From NCBI RefSeq assembly GCF_900105515.1, contig NZ_FNSY01000001.1, positions 6,994,001 to 7,058,000 of the forward strand: a stretch of 64,000 nt of DNA, written 5' to 3'. The notes under the pieces are model-generated. The model did no database searches. It was not told the DNA's origin and worked only from the letters and a program-made list of their open reading frames with translations. The DNA comes from Streptomyces sp. 2131.1. GTDB taxonomy: Bacteria; Actinomycetota; Actinomycetes; Streptomycetales; Streptomycetaceae. This document shows, piece after piece, positions 1 through 6,952 of this stretch (the stretch's first letter is position 1; each line of letters begins with the position of its first letter). Position numbers and translations under genes: made by a program.

Positions 1-150
1 TGGGCCCGGGAGCCAACTCGTCAATCAGCCGGTCGCCCACCGCCTTCGCCGGCTGCGGCTCAGCCGCCTCGACGGTCTCGGCCTCGGTCACGTTCTCACT
101 GGTCATCGGCGCATCTTCCTTGATCGGGAGTTACACCGAACGATTTACAG
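1..150 (-). pseudogene. IS256-family transposase, N-terminal relic
   Basis: The minus strand from an ATG near 106 reads MTSENVTEAETVEAAEPQP and then KAVGDRLIDEL, which I recognise as the N-terminus of a common Streptomyces IS256-family transposase. The usual ELVSRAQ continuation is replaced by ELAPGP, which fits a small indel, and the window edge cuts the rest. The 40-50 bp upstream look like the element's terminal region, and a close copy of this start plus terminus sits at 13447-13503. Treated as a decayed IS end; whether the rest of the element lies outside the window cannot be seen. Confidence 0.6.
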
Positions 151-169
151 TCCCGGGGCCTGCTCCTCG

Positions 170-540
170 CGCGCGATGCGCGCGGACCACCGGCGAGGCG
201 CTGCGTCACCTGACTCTCAAGGGCCTGGAGGCCGCCGCCGAGCTCCAGCGCCCCCTGTCCGAGATGGGCGCCAACGCGCGCGGCGCGGGCGCAGCCGGCG
301 CCACCCACCCGATGGCCGTGAACGAGGCCGTGATCGCGCTGCTGCGCCCGAGGCCGGACCTGGCCAAGCCCGCCACGGACCCGTCCGCAGTGCAGGCGGC
401 CGCCCGGGCCGTCGCCGACGCACCGGGCGGGGGCATGGGCTCGTACTGGACCGAGGTTGGTTGCCGGTGGCCGGTCGTGGAGCACGCAGGGCCGGGGCGG
501 TGCCCAGGCCGACATCGTCCTGAAGGACACCGGCCGTTTA
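170..540 (+). pseudogene. replication-relaxation family protein fragment
   Basis: The plus strand encodes LRHLTLKGLEAAAEL, then THPMAVNEAVIALLRPRPDL, then VADAPGGGMGSYWTEV. After a frame change near 455 it continues GRGGAQADIVLKDTG. These blocks occur in this order in replication-relaxation family proteins of Streptomyces plasmids and integrative elements (recognised from memory of the family). Both ends are missing, so this is a relic. It lies between the IS256 terminus and the DUF2267 genes and hints that a plasmid or integrative element once occupied the region. Confidence 0.5.
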
Positions 541-984
541 TTACGCGGCGGGGGTGAGTTCGGCGCGGCCGAACAGCAGGGCGTAGCCGGCGGGGAGCTG
601 GTGCAGGATGCGGGTGATGAGGTCGGAATCGGTGTGGGCGGTGACGGCGGCGAAGACGGAGCCGGTGTCCCAGCGGGTGGTGGCCAGGGAGGCGCCTGAG
701 CGGGCGGCGAGGTCCTTCACGAAGGCCCATCCGGTCAGCGGCTGAGGGTCGGGGATCTGCGCGGTCAGCACACGAGCGGCCTCCCGGGGCAGGCAGCGCG
801 CCATGTCGACGCGTTCGTCGCCGGTCAGCTGGCGTCCCAGCCCCGAAAGGACCAGGCGGACGGCTTCCTCGGCTCGCTCGCGGGTGGGGTAGGCGCCTTC
901 GTAGCGGACCTTCTCCAGCATCTGCTCGTATGCCGTCGAGTACGGCTGCTGGTGCTCAAGCGGTACCCGTACGTCGGTGATCAC
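541..984 (-). CDS. DUF2267 domain protein (147 aa)
   Basis: A 147-aa soluble protein with the DUF2267 layout: an N-terminal helical half with YEQMLEKVRYEGAYPTRERAEEAV and then LSGLGRQLTGDERVDMARCLP, and a C-terminal half ending in ILHQLPAGYALLFG. The phrase LPxGYxLLFG is shared with the next gene, so the two are tandem paralogues. DUF2267 proteins have no proven activity; in actinobacteria they often sit beside Hsp20 and other stress genes, as here. The gene is the last of three same-strand genes (Hsp20, DUF2267, DUF2267) separated by short gaps, probably co-transcribed from the Hsp20 side. Confidence 0.85.
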   Translation of the reverse strand: MITDVRVPLEHQQPYSTAYEQMLEKVRYEGAYPTRERAEEAVRLVLSGLGRQLTGDERVDMARCLPREAARVLTAQIPDPQPLTGWAFVKDLAARSGASLATTRWDTGSVFAAVTAHTDSDLITRILHQLPAGYALLFGRAELTPAA

Positions 985-1017
985 TGCGGTGGATTCCTTT
1001 CATGGGAGCCAGGGTGG

Positions 1018-1440
1018 TCAGGTGGGCCGGGGACGGCCGAAGAGGAGGTCGTAGCCGGTGGGGAGCTGGAGCAGGATCTGGCCCAGAAGGTCATCGCCGG
1101 CCGTGTCGGCGACCGTTGAGAGGACGGCGCTGACGTCCCAGGTCGCGGTGTGCTCGGCGGCGCCCTCGATCCAGGCCGCGGCGGCCCGCAGGAACCGCTC
1201 CGGTGGCAGCGGCTCGGCGCTCTGGAGCGGGTTGAGCAGGATAAGGGCGAATTCCTCCGGCAGGCGTGCCGCGAGCTGGGCGCGGACTTCGCCGACCAGG
1301 TGCGCGCCGAGCAGCCCGAGGATCACGCGGGCCGCGCGCTCGGCTTCCTCCACGGTTTCGTACTCGCCGCGTTCCTTGACGTGGTCGAGGAACGCTTCGT
1401 GTCGCAGAGCCATCTCGGCCGCCACCCCTTCTTGTTTCAT
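1018..1440 (-). CDS. DUF2267 domain protein (140 aa)
   Basis: A 140-aa protein of the DUF2267 family: the N-terminal part has HEAFLDHVKERGEYETVEEAERAA and LLGAHLVGEVRAQLAARLP, and it ends ILLQLPTGYDLLFGRPRPT. It is a diverged duplicate of the neighbour at 541-984 (same length class, same C-terminal LPxGYxLLFG). It lies 33 bp upstream of that gene and about 77 bp downstream of Hsp20 on the same strand, which suggests a three-gene stress operon. No enzymatic residues are evident and no function is known for the family. Confidence 0.85.
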   Translation of the reverse strand: MKQEGVAAEMALRHEAFLDHVKERGEYETVEEAERAARVILGLLGAHLVGEVRAQLAARLPEEFALILLNPLQSAEPLPPERFLRAAAAWIEGAAEHTATWDVSAVLSTVADTAGDDLLGQILLQLPTGYDLLFGRPRPT

Positions 1441-1517
1441 TCGGATGCCCGTAGGGGTGCGGAGGGCGGGATGAGGGGGAGATCAGGTGCCCGTCCTCCG
1501 CACCTGTCCGGCCGGTG

Positions 1518-1949
1518 TCAGCCGGAGATCTCCTTGTGGCTGGATCCGACGCCGACAGAGATCTTGCGGGGCTTGGCGCGCTCGGCGATCGGGATGCGCA
1601 GGGTGAGCACGCCCGCGTCGTAGTCGGCCTTGATGTGCTCGGTGTCGAGGGTGTCGGCGAGCACGATCTGGCGGGAGAAGACGCCCAGCGGCCGCTCGGC
1701 CAGCTCCACCTGCACGTCATCGCCCTTCGCCACCGGTCGGCGCTCGGCCCTGACGGTCAGCATGTTCCGCTCGACGTCGATGTCGAGTGCGTCCGCGGTG
1801 ACACCGGGAAGGTCGAAGGCCACCACGTACTCGTCGCCCTCGCGGTAGGCGTCCATCGGCATCGCCGAGGGCTTCGACCAGGTCCCCGGACCCATCAGCT
1901 GCTGCGCCAGTCGGTCCAGCTCACGGAAGGGGTCAGTGCGCATCAACAT
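1518..1949 (-). CDS. Hsp20/alpha-crystallin family small heat shock protein
   Basis: A 143-aa small heat shock protein. The alpha-crystallin domain runs from about residue 32 ([20 protein letters not shown]) to about 130, with LTVRAERRP in the middle and the hallmark [11 protein letters not shown] near the C-terminus (family A-x-x-n-GvL). These proteins are ATP-independent holdases that bind unfolding proteins in the cytoplasm. The start is ATG 1949, with GGAGG about 10 nt upstream; an in-frame ATG two codons on is also possible. It is divergent from a putative Hsp18 regulator and shares with it the operator pair at 2016-2060, so repression by that protein is a reasonable inference. Confidence 0.92.
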   Translation of the reverse strand: MLMRTDPFRELDRLAQQLMGPGTWSKPSAMPMDAYREGDEYVVAFDLPGVTADALDIDVERNMLTVRAERRPVAKGDDVQVELAERPLGVFSRQIVLADTLDTEHIKADYDAGVLTLRIPIAERAKPRKISVGVGSSHKEISG

Positions 1950-2015
1950 CGTGAAAACACCTCCAGCAGGTTCAGGCAGTTACTGCCAATGCGCCTCACT
2001 GACACCGTTGTAACA

Positions 2016-2060
2016 TGTCATCCAATGGATGACAAACAAAGTGTCGTCTGCCCGATGACA
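2016..2060. promoter_or_regulatory. two matching palindromic operators between hsp20 and its putative regulator
   Basis: Two 19-bp sites with the form TGTCRTC-N5-GATGACA lie at 2016-2034 (TGTCATC/GATGACA, perfect) and 2042-2060 (TGTCGTC/GATGACA, one mismatch). Their starts are 26 bp apart. They occupy the spacer between divergent Hsp20 and the HTH protein; the second site ends 5 bp before the ribosome binding site of the latter. They do not resemble the HspR HAIR motif. Best read as binding sites of the divergent regulator (inference). Confidence 0.7.
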
Positions 2061-2071
2061 ACCCGAGGGAG

Positions 2072-2701
2072 GTGTCCGTGACTCCGGCCGACCAGCCGTC
2101 CCCGCCCCGCGCCGACGCTTACAGCCCGGTGTCGTTCCTGGCCGCCGCGGCGGCCCTTGACGCCATCGACGACGCCCTGCGTGAAGCCCAGCACGAGACC
2201 CAAACCGCCCCCGCTCCCGGTCCGGAACAGGCCCTGGCCTCCTTGTCGCTGCTGCGGCAGGTCCGCGAACAGCTCGCCGGATGGGAGACCGGCCTGATCG
2301 AAACCGCCCGCGACGCGGGCGCCAGCTGGGCCGACCTTGCCCAACCCCTCGGCGTCGCCAGCCGACAGGCCGCCGAACGCCGCTACCTGCGCGGCCGCCC
2401 CGGCCCTGCAGGGACCACCGGCGAACAGCGCGTGACGGCCACCCGCCGAGCCCGGGCCGCCGACCGCACCACCGCCGCCCGGGCCCGCAGCAACGCGGCC
2501 GACCTGCGCCGCCTCGCCGGCCAGATCACCGCCCTCACCGACCTTCCCGCCGCCGCCCGCCGCCCTCTCAGCGAGCTCCACGCGGCCCTCGCCCACGACG
2601 ATCCCGCCGACCTCATCGCCCCCCTGAACGCCGCCCGCCCCCACTTGGCCGCCGCCCACCCCGACCTCGCCACCCGGCTCGACACCCTCACAGCCCCGTA
2701 G
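2072..2701 (+). CDS. putative Hsp18 transcriptional regulator (HTH protein)
   Basis: A roughly 209-aa, Ala/Arg-rich protein. Residues about 50-110 hold LRQVREQLAGWETGLIETAR followed by a helix-turn-helix-like block, ASWADLAQPLGVASRQAAERR, and the rest is predicted helical. Proteins of this type beside Hsp20 genes in Streptomyces are annotated as Hsp18 transcriptional regulators (recalled, not searched). The first start is GTG 2072, but the GAGGGAGG at 2065-2072 would overlap it; GTG 2078, five bases downstream, fits better and gives MTPADQPSPP. Divergent transcription and twin palindromes upstream support autoregulation and control of hsp20. Confidence 0.65.
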   Translation: MSVTPADQPSPPRADAYSPVSFLAAAAALDAIDDALREAQHETQTAPAPGPEQALASLSLLRQVREQLAGWETGLIETARDAGASWADLAQPLGVASRQAAERRYLRGRPGPAGTTGEQRVTATRRARAADRTTAARARSNAADLRRLAGQITALTDLPAAARRPLSELHAALAHDDPADLIAPLNAARPHLAAAHPDLATRLDTLTAP

Positions 2702-3060
2702 CAGGAGCCAAGGCCGGGAGCCCATGGGGCCGATGCGCAGACCCCGCGCGCAGGGACAGTCCCGACAACGATGTGATCGATCACACGGGCCGTACGTGCA
2801 GCCCTCGCGGGGACTAGGAGACCGAAAACGATGCACGCCCACGGCTGGTCTCGCGCCCCGCAGCCCTATGCTTCGTCAGCCCGCTGATCCATGTGAGCCG
2901 CGTCCCGCGCGGACGCGGCTGAGCACACACGACGAACCTCTGGGCCGCAGCGACGGTCGGTGCCTTCGGGGGTGGTGATTCCAAAATTTCGGAATCACCA
3001 CCCCGGACCCGTGCCGTGCGCACAACGATCCTTGGCCGCTCTCCACTCTCCGCTGTTCAC
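2702..3060. other. intergenic region with a long hairpin
   Basis: No credible gene. The notable feature is a perfect 14-bp inverted repeat at 2969-2982 and 2991-3004 (GGGGTGGTGATTCC and its complement) with an 8-nt AT-rich loop, AAAATTTC. There is no T tract after it, so it may be an actinobacterial-type terminator for the upstream regulator gene or a protein-binding site. Confidence 0.55.
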
Positions 3061-3093
3061 GGGCGTCCTATCGCTCCCTAATCGGCGTCAGCG

Positions 3094-3420
3094 ATGGCGT
3101 CCTGCGGGCTACATCGGCGTCGAGGCGGTGGCCCGGTAGCTTTCGACCAGGCTCTCCATGCCGGTCAGGCCGGCGTCCAGGCCGAGCTGGCGGAGCCAGT
3201 CGTCCACCTGCTCCTGGCGGTCGGTGCAGCCGGATCGGCGCCTTCAGCTTTACCAGCACCGGCCGGGGCGCGACGTCGGCGTCCACACGGACAACCACCA
3301 CACTGCGTCCCGACCCCCGTCGTCGCGGGGCCGCCACGCCGCCCGTGCGCGGCCCAAGACTTTCACACTCTCGTGGCCGACATCGACTGAGATCACGAGA
3401 CGGTTGTCGCCGACGAAATG
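3094..3420. other. unassigned stretch, possible minus-strand gene remnant
   Basis: No intact gene is seen. The minus strand carries short sensible runs in different frames, for example EQVDDWLRQLGLDAGLTGM followed by ESLVESYRA and a stop near 3111, and ISVDVGHESVKVLGRA further upstream. These may be parts of one decayed gene, but I do not recognise the family. Confidence 0.25.
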
Positions 3421-3473
3421 CGATGGACGGCCAGGCAGCATTCCTGTTACATCAGCCTGCCACCGGCCACCGA

Positions 3474-4979
3474 GTGGCAGACCTAGTCGTTGGGGAGAGC
3501 AACCGATTGCGTGACGTGCTGCTGGGGCTGGCCGAGAACCCGGCCCTGCCCACGAGACTGTTCGCCCGGCTCATCGCGAACGGTGACGAGGACGTCCTGT
3601 TCACGCTGGCTCACCGCGACCAATTGACGCTTCCACAGGTCAGGGATCTTGTTGCCGTCGGCAACCCGTCGCTCACCGGGTTCATGGTCCGGATCGGGCT
3701 GGTGCCGTGGCCCGAGATCCCCAAGGAACAGCCCGGCCGGCTGCTCGACGCGGTCCTCGGCGGGATAGCACCGGCCGCCGTTTGGCGGGCAGTCGCCACT
3801 GATCCAAACCCCGAGGCACGGCGAGAGGTTGCCTACGCCGACGACGCACCCGCTGACGTCATCACCTTCCTCGTCCGCGACCTGGACCTGCAGGTCGTGG
3901 CCAGCGCCGCCGCGAACCCCAACCTTCCACCCGAGCTGCTTCCCCATCTCGCCCGCCACCCAGCACGGTCGTACGGCAGGCCGTCGCCGAGAACGAGAAC
4001 GCGTCACCCGCTCTGCTCGCCGCCCTCCTAGCCGACGGCGGGCGGCCGGCCCCGACGCGCTGCGGTGCCTGCCACCGCCGAGAGGTGGCGTGTGCGGACC
4101 ACGCACCCGGCGTCCGACGTGTCCGTCTGGCAGCTGTCGGCCACCCGGCCGTGCCGCCCGCAGGCCTCTCCGCGTTCCTGGACGCCCCGAGAACACGGTC
4201 ACGACGTTTGCTGCCCGCACCGATTTGCCGGTCAACTTCCTGAACCGGCTCGCCACCCACCCCTGCGACGACGTCCGCACTGTGATCGCCGCGAACCCCG
4301 CTGTCCCCGAAACCCTGCGCGCACCCTCGCCGCCGACCATGCTCCCGAGGTCCGCCGAGCCATCGTGGAGAACCCGTCCGTCCCGCTCGACCTGCTCACC
4401 ACTCTGGTGGCCAACGAACGGATGCCTGGCGAACCGGTACCTCGCACCGAGTCCGCCACCGACCTCGAGCTCCGAACACTGGCCTCGAGTCGAGTGGCGC
4501 AGGCCAGGGCGCTCGTCGCCGACCGGAGCCAGCTTCCGCGCGTCCTCGTCGAACAGCTCGCCACCGACCAGGACATCGTAGTGGCCAAGCGGATCGCCGC
4601 CCGCTCGGAACTCGCTTCCGAACGGCTCGCCGAAATTGCCGAACGGCACGGCCCGCCAGTCTTCGCCGCGGTCGCCCGCCACCCTGGTTGTCCCTCCGCC
4701 CTGCTGCATCGGATGGCGGCCCACCCAGCCGGCACCAGGCGCGTGCTTCAAGAGATCGCCAGTCACCCGGCGGCACGGTCCGAGACACTGCTGCTCTGCC
4801 TGGACTCCGAGGATCTTGACACTCGGCGCGTCGTAGCCGCCCACCCTGCTCTGGCCCTCCCAGTCTTGGAAAGCCTCATCGACGCCCCCGACGGCTCCCT
4901 GGCTCAAGCCGCCGCGACAAACCCGGCGCTGCCCGAGCGAGTGATGGAACGGCTCATCACACGAGCTCTGCGCGAGTAA
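3474..4979 (+). pseudogene. leucine-rich repeat variant (LRV-like) protein with three frameshifts
   Basis: Read across three frame changes (near 3960, 4190 and 4320) this is one protein of about 500 aa made of repeats of about 24-33 residues with the pattern xxLAxNPxLPxxLLxxLxxxxx, for example LAENPALPTRLFARLI, ASAAANPNLPPELLPHLARH, VIAANPAVPETLR, AIVENPSVPLDLLTTLV and AAATNPALPERVMERLI. This is the leucine-rich repeat variant pattern, a helical scaffold with no known catalytic role. All three shifts go in the same direction, each as if one base were missing, and the coding quality on both sides is good. So it is either a recent pseudogene or three sequencing errors. The start is uncertain (GTG 3474 or ATG 3423). 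Confidence 0.6.
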
Positions 4980-5096
4980 CGACTCAGAGTCCACCCCATT
5001 TTGAAACACGCCTGGCCCTCGGCCCGGGTGGCGGATGGGACCGGGCGCTGAAGACGGCGGTCACTGCGCTGGCCCTGGTGCGCCGTGTCCGGAGGT

Positions 5097-5501
5097 TCAG
5101 CCGTCGACCAGACGGTGCAGGGCGCGGCGGGCCAGTGGCGCGTATGCGATCACGAGCGGAGTGGGGCCGTCGATGCGCAGTTCGGTTTCCGTCCCGAACG
5201 GTGGGCGGGGTCGGACGGCGTGCCACAGACGCATCCGTACCGGGCCCGCTTGCACGCGCCACTGCCAGGTGCGGGCCTGGTGGTCCACGGCCTCCACGAC
5301 GAAGGCGATGCTGGGCCCCACCACGGGCACTACCCGGCCGCGCAGGCCCACGCGCAGTTCCGCCTCCGCCTCCACGGCCCGGATCTGCGGGGCCCACGTA
5401 GTCCAGGCCTCCGTGCGGATGTACCGCCGCCAGACCGATTCCACGCTTGCCGAGCCCGTGGCTCGTACCGTTCTTCTCACCTGTCCACCATGCATGCGCA
5501 A
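5097..5501 (-). CDS. SRPBCC family protein (polyketide cyclase/START-like)
   Basis: A 134-aa protein with the SRPBCC (helix-grip) pattern: SVESVWRRYIRTEAWTTWAP at about residues 19-38 matches the opening of the fold, in which the W-x-x-W/P segment follows the first helix. It continues with RVVPVVGPSIAFVVEAVD, then TWQWRVQAGPVRMRLWHAV, and ends in a C-terminal helix, IAYAPLARRALHRLVDG. The family binds hydrophobic ligands in a central cavity; the ligand here cannot be told. No partner gene is close. A second, unrelated-looking SRPBCC protein lies at 6320-6916. Confidence 0.75.
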   Translation of the reverse strand: MRMHGGQVRRTVRATGSASVESVWRRYIRTEAWTTWAPQIRAVEAEAELRVGLRGRVVPVVGPSIAFVVEAVDHQARTWQWRVQAGPVRMRLWHAVRPRPPFGTETELRIDGPTPLVIAYAPLARRALHRLVDG

Positions 5502-5739
5502 GGCCGAAGGCGCTGGGCACGGGGTTCGTTTACCTCAAGCGCCTCCGATGTCGGCGAGGCAGACCTGGAGCGGGCCTTCAGCGGCAGTCGAAGCGCCGGG
5601 TCCCGACCCACGGTCGGACCGTAGGGCTTCGCATACGGCGCGCGGGTGAGTCCGCTTGCGGCGTCAGTTGATGTTCGGGCCGCTCTCGTTGGACAGCTTC
5701 AGGCCGAAGCGGACCTTGAGAAGGTCACGGCCGCGCCTG

Positions 5740-6050
5740 CACATGTCCGAATCCTGCCGACTGGGGCAAGTAAGGCTCGAAGATCCACCTGATTGCGGAG
5801 CGGCCAGGTATGCCCATAGCCGTCGGCATTTTCGGGGCCAACCTGCACGACAGTCAGGCCCTGCCCCGGCTCGTGAAGGGCATCCCGGCGATCCGCTGGC
5901 GCCGGGGTCGGCGACGGCGCAAGCCCGGCAAGCTCCACGCCGACAAGGCTACGACTACGCTCACCTGCGGCGATGATTACGCGAGCGCGGCTTCACCCGC
6001 CGAATCGCCCGTAAGGGAGTCGATTCCTCTCTCGGAAGAACCGGCGTTAT
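5740..6050 (+). pseudogene. IS5-family transposase fragment
   Basis: The plus strand carries AVGIFGANLHDSQALPRLV, then GIPAIRWRRGRRRRKPGKL and HADKA. After a one-base frame change it continues YDYAHLRR, a stop, and RERGFTRRIARKGVDSS. This order (AANxHDSxxL, LHADKGYDY, RRxxxRxxIxxRIARKGxxS) is the DDE core of Streptomyces IS5-family transposases. N- and C-terminal parts and inverted repeats are missing. Confidence 0.75.
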
Positions 6051-6319
6051 CTGCGACGACGCGGCGACGGCGGAGCGGTGTTCCGGGGAGCGGCCGCCTG
6101 TCACCTGCCTGGGGCGCGGTGAGTGGCGGGTGGCCGTGTCCTGGGATGAAGCTGGAGGCGTCCGTCGGGCAACGGGAGGGTCCGTCCCGCGGTCAAGCCA
6201 CGCCCGGAGAGGCCGGTGTGCGGTCGAGTGATTCGAAACCGGGGATCGGGAGACTGGAAGTGGTGCCTCGACCTGCGAGGAGGGGACGGATGCCCGGCTT
6301 ACTCACCGGAAGAAGGACC

Positions 6320-6916
6320 ATGATGGCGCAGGAAGAGGATGACTGGCGCACCGATGGCGACGGCGTCGCACGCCGCCGTCCGCTGCGTGAGTGGCACGTC
6401 GAGGAGGCGGTCGAGGTCGCGGTGCCGGTCCGCACGGCCTACAACCAGTGGACGCAGTTCAAGACGTTCCCGCGCTTCTCGGCCGTGGTGCGCGATGTCG
6501 AGCAGGTGAGGCCCACCGTTACCGCGTGGACCATCGGCTACGGCCTGCTGCGCCACCGTTTTCTGGTCGAGATCGCGGAGCAGGACCCCGACGCCTACCT
6601 GGCCTGGCGCGGCCTGGAGCAACATCCCACCCACGAGGGCGAGGTCGAGTTCCGGCCCATGGGGCCAGGCGGCACCGCCATCACGGTGCGGATGCTTCTG
6701 CGGCCGCCTGGCGCCGCGAAGGTCCTCAGCCGCTTCACCGCCGTCACGGGGCTGGCCGCCCGGCTGGTGCGCGCCGAACTGGTCGGCTTCAAGCACTTCA
6801 TCGAAGGGCTCGGCCAGGAGGGTGGCGCCTGGCGCGGGACCATCCGCAACGGCCGCGTCCAGCACGACACCCCGGAACCGCCCAGGAGCCGTGTCGCACA
6901 GTGGCCTGTCGGCTGA
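6320..6916 (+). CDS. SRPBCC family protein (cyclase/dehydrase-like)
   Basis: A 198-aa protein. EEAVEVAVPVRTAYNQWTQF, followed by FPRFSAVVRDVEQV, is the typical first strand and helices of cyclase/dehydrase SRPBCC proteins (V-x-V-P-V-x-x-A-Y-x-x-W-x-x-F-x-x-F-P). Then come DAYLAWRG, EGEVEFRPMGPGGTAITV and a C-terminal amphipathic helix, LVRAELVGFKHFIEGLG. The start is ATG 6320 or 6323, five to eight bases after GAAGGA at 6312-6317; the longer upstream reading frame overlaps the IS5 relic and is not used. It lies 36 bp upstream of the FdhF/YdeP gene, so the two are probably co-transcribed. Confidence 0.85.
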   Translation: MMAQEEDDWRTDGDGVARRRPLREWHVEEAVEVAVPVRTAYNQWTQFKTFPRFSAVVRDVEQVRPTVTAWTIGYGLLRHRFLVEIAEQDPDAYLAWRGLEQHPTHEGEVEFRPMGPGGTAITVRMLLRPPGAAKVLSRFTAVTGLAARLVRAELVGFKHFIEGLGQEGGAWRGTIRNGRVQHDTPEPPRSRVAQWPVG

Positions 6917-6952
6917 CCCGCCCACCCGTACACGGCAGAAGGAGGCCAAGCG

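Noticed and set aside
2016-2060. HspR (HAIR) or HrcA (CIRCE) operator
   Set aside because: The palindromes TGTCRTC-N5-GATGACA do not match CTTGAGT-N7-ACTCAAG or the CIRCE consensus.
3483-5009. 508-aa minus-strand frame antisense to the LRV gene
   Set aside because: It is the complement of well-formed LRV repeats on the plus strand; the antisense protein is Gly/Arg-rich without domains.
5810-6319. Extended start for the SRPBCC gene at 6320
   Set aside because: The extension covers an IS5 transposase relic and has poor coding quality; ATG 6320/6323 has a good ribosome site.
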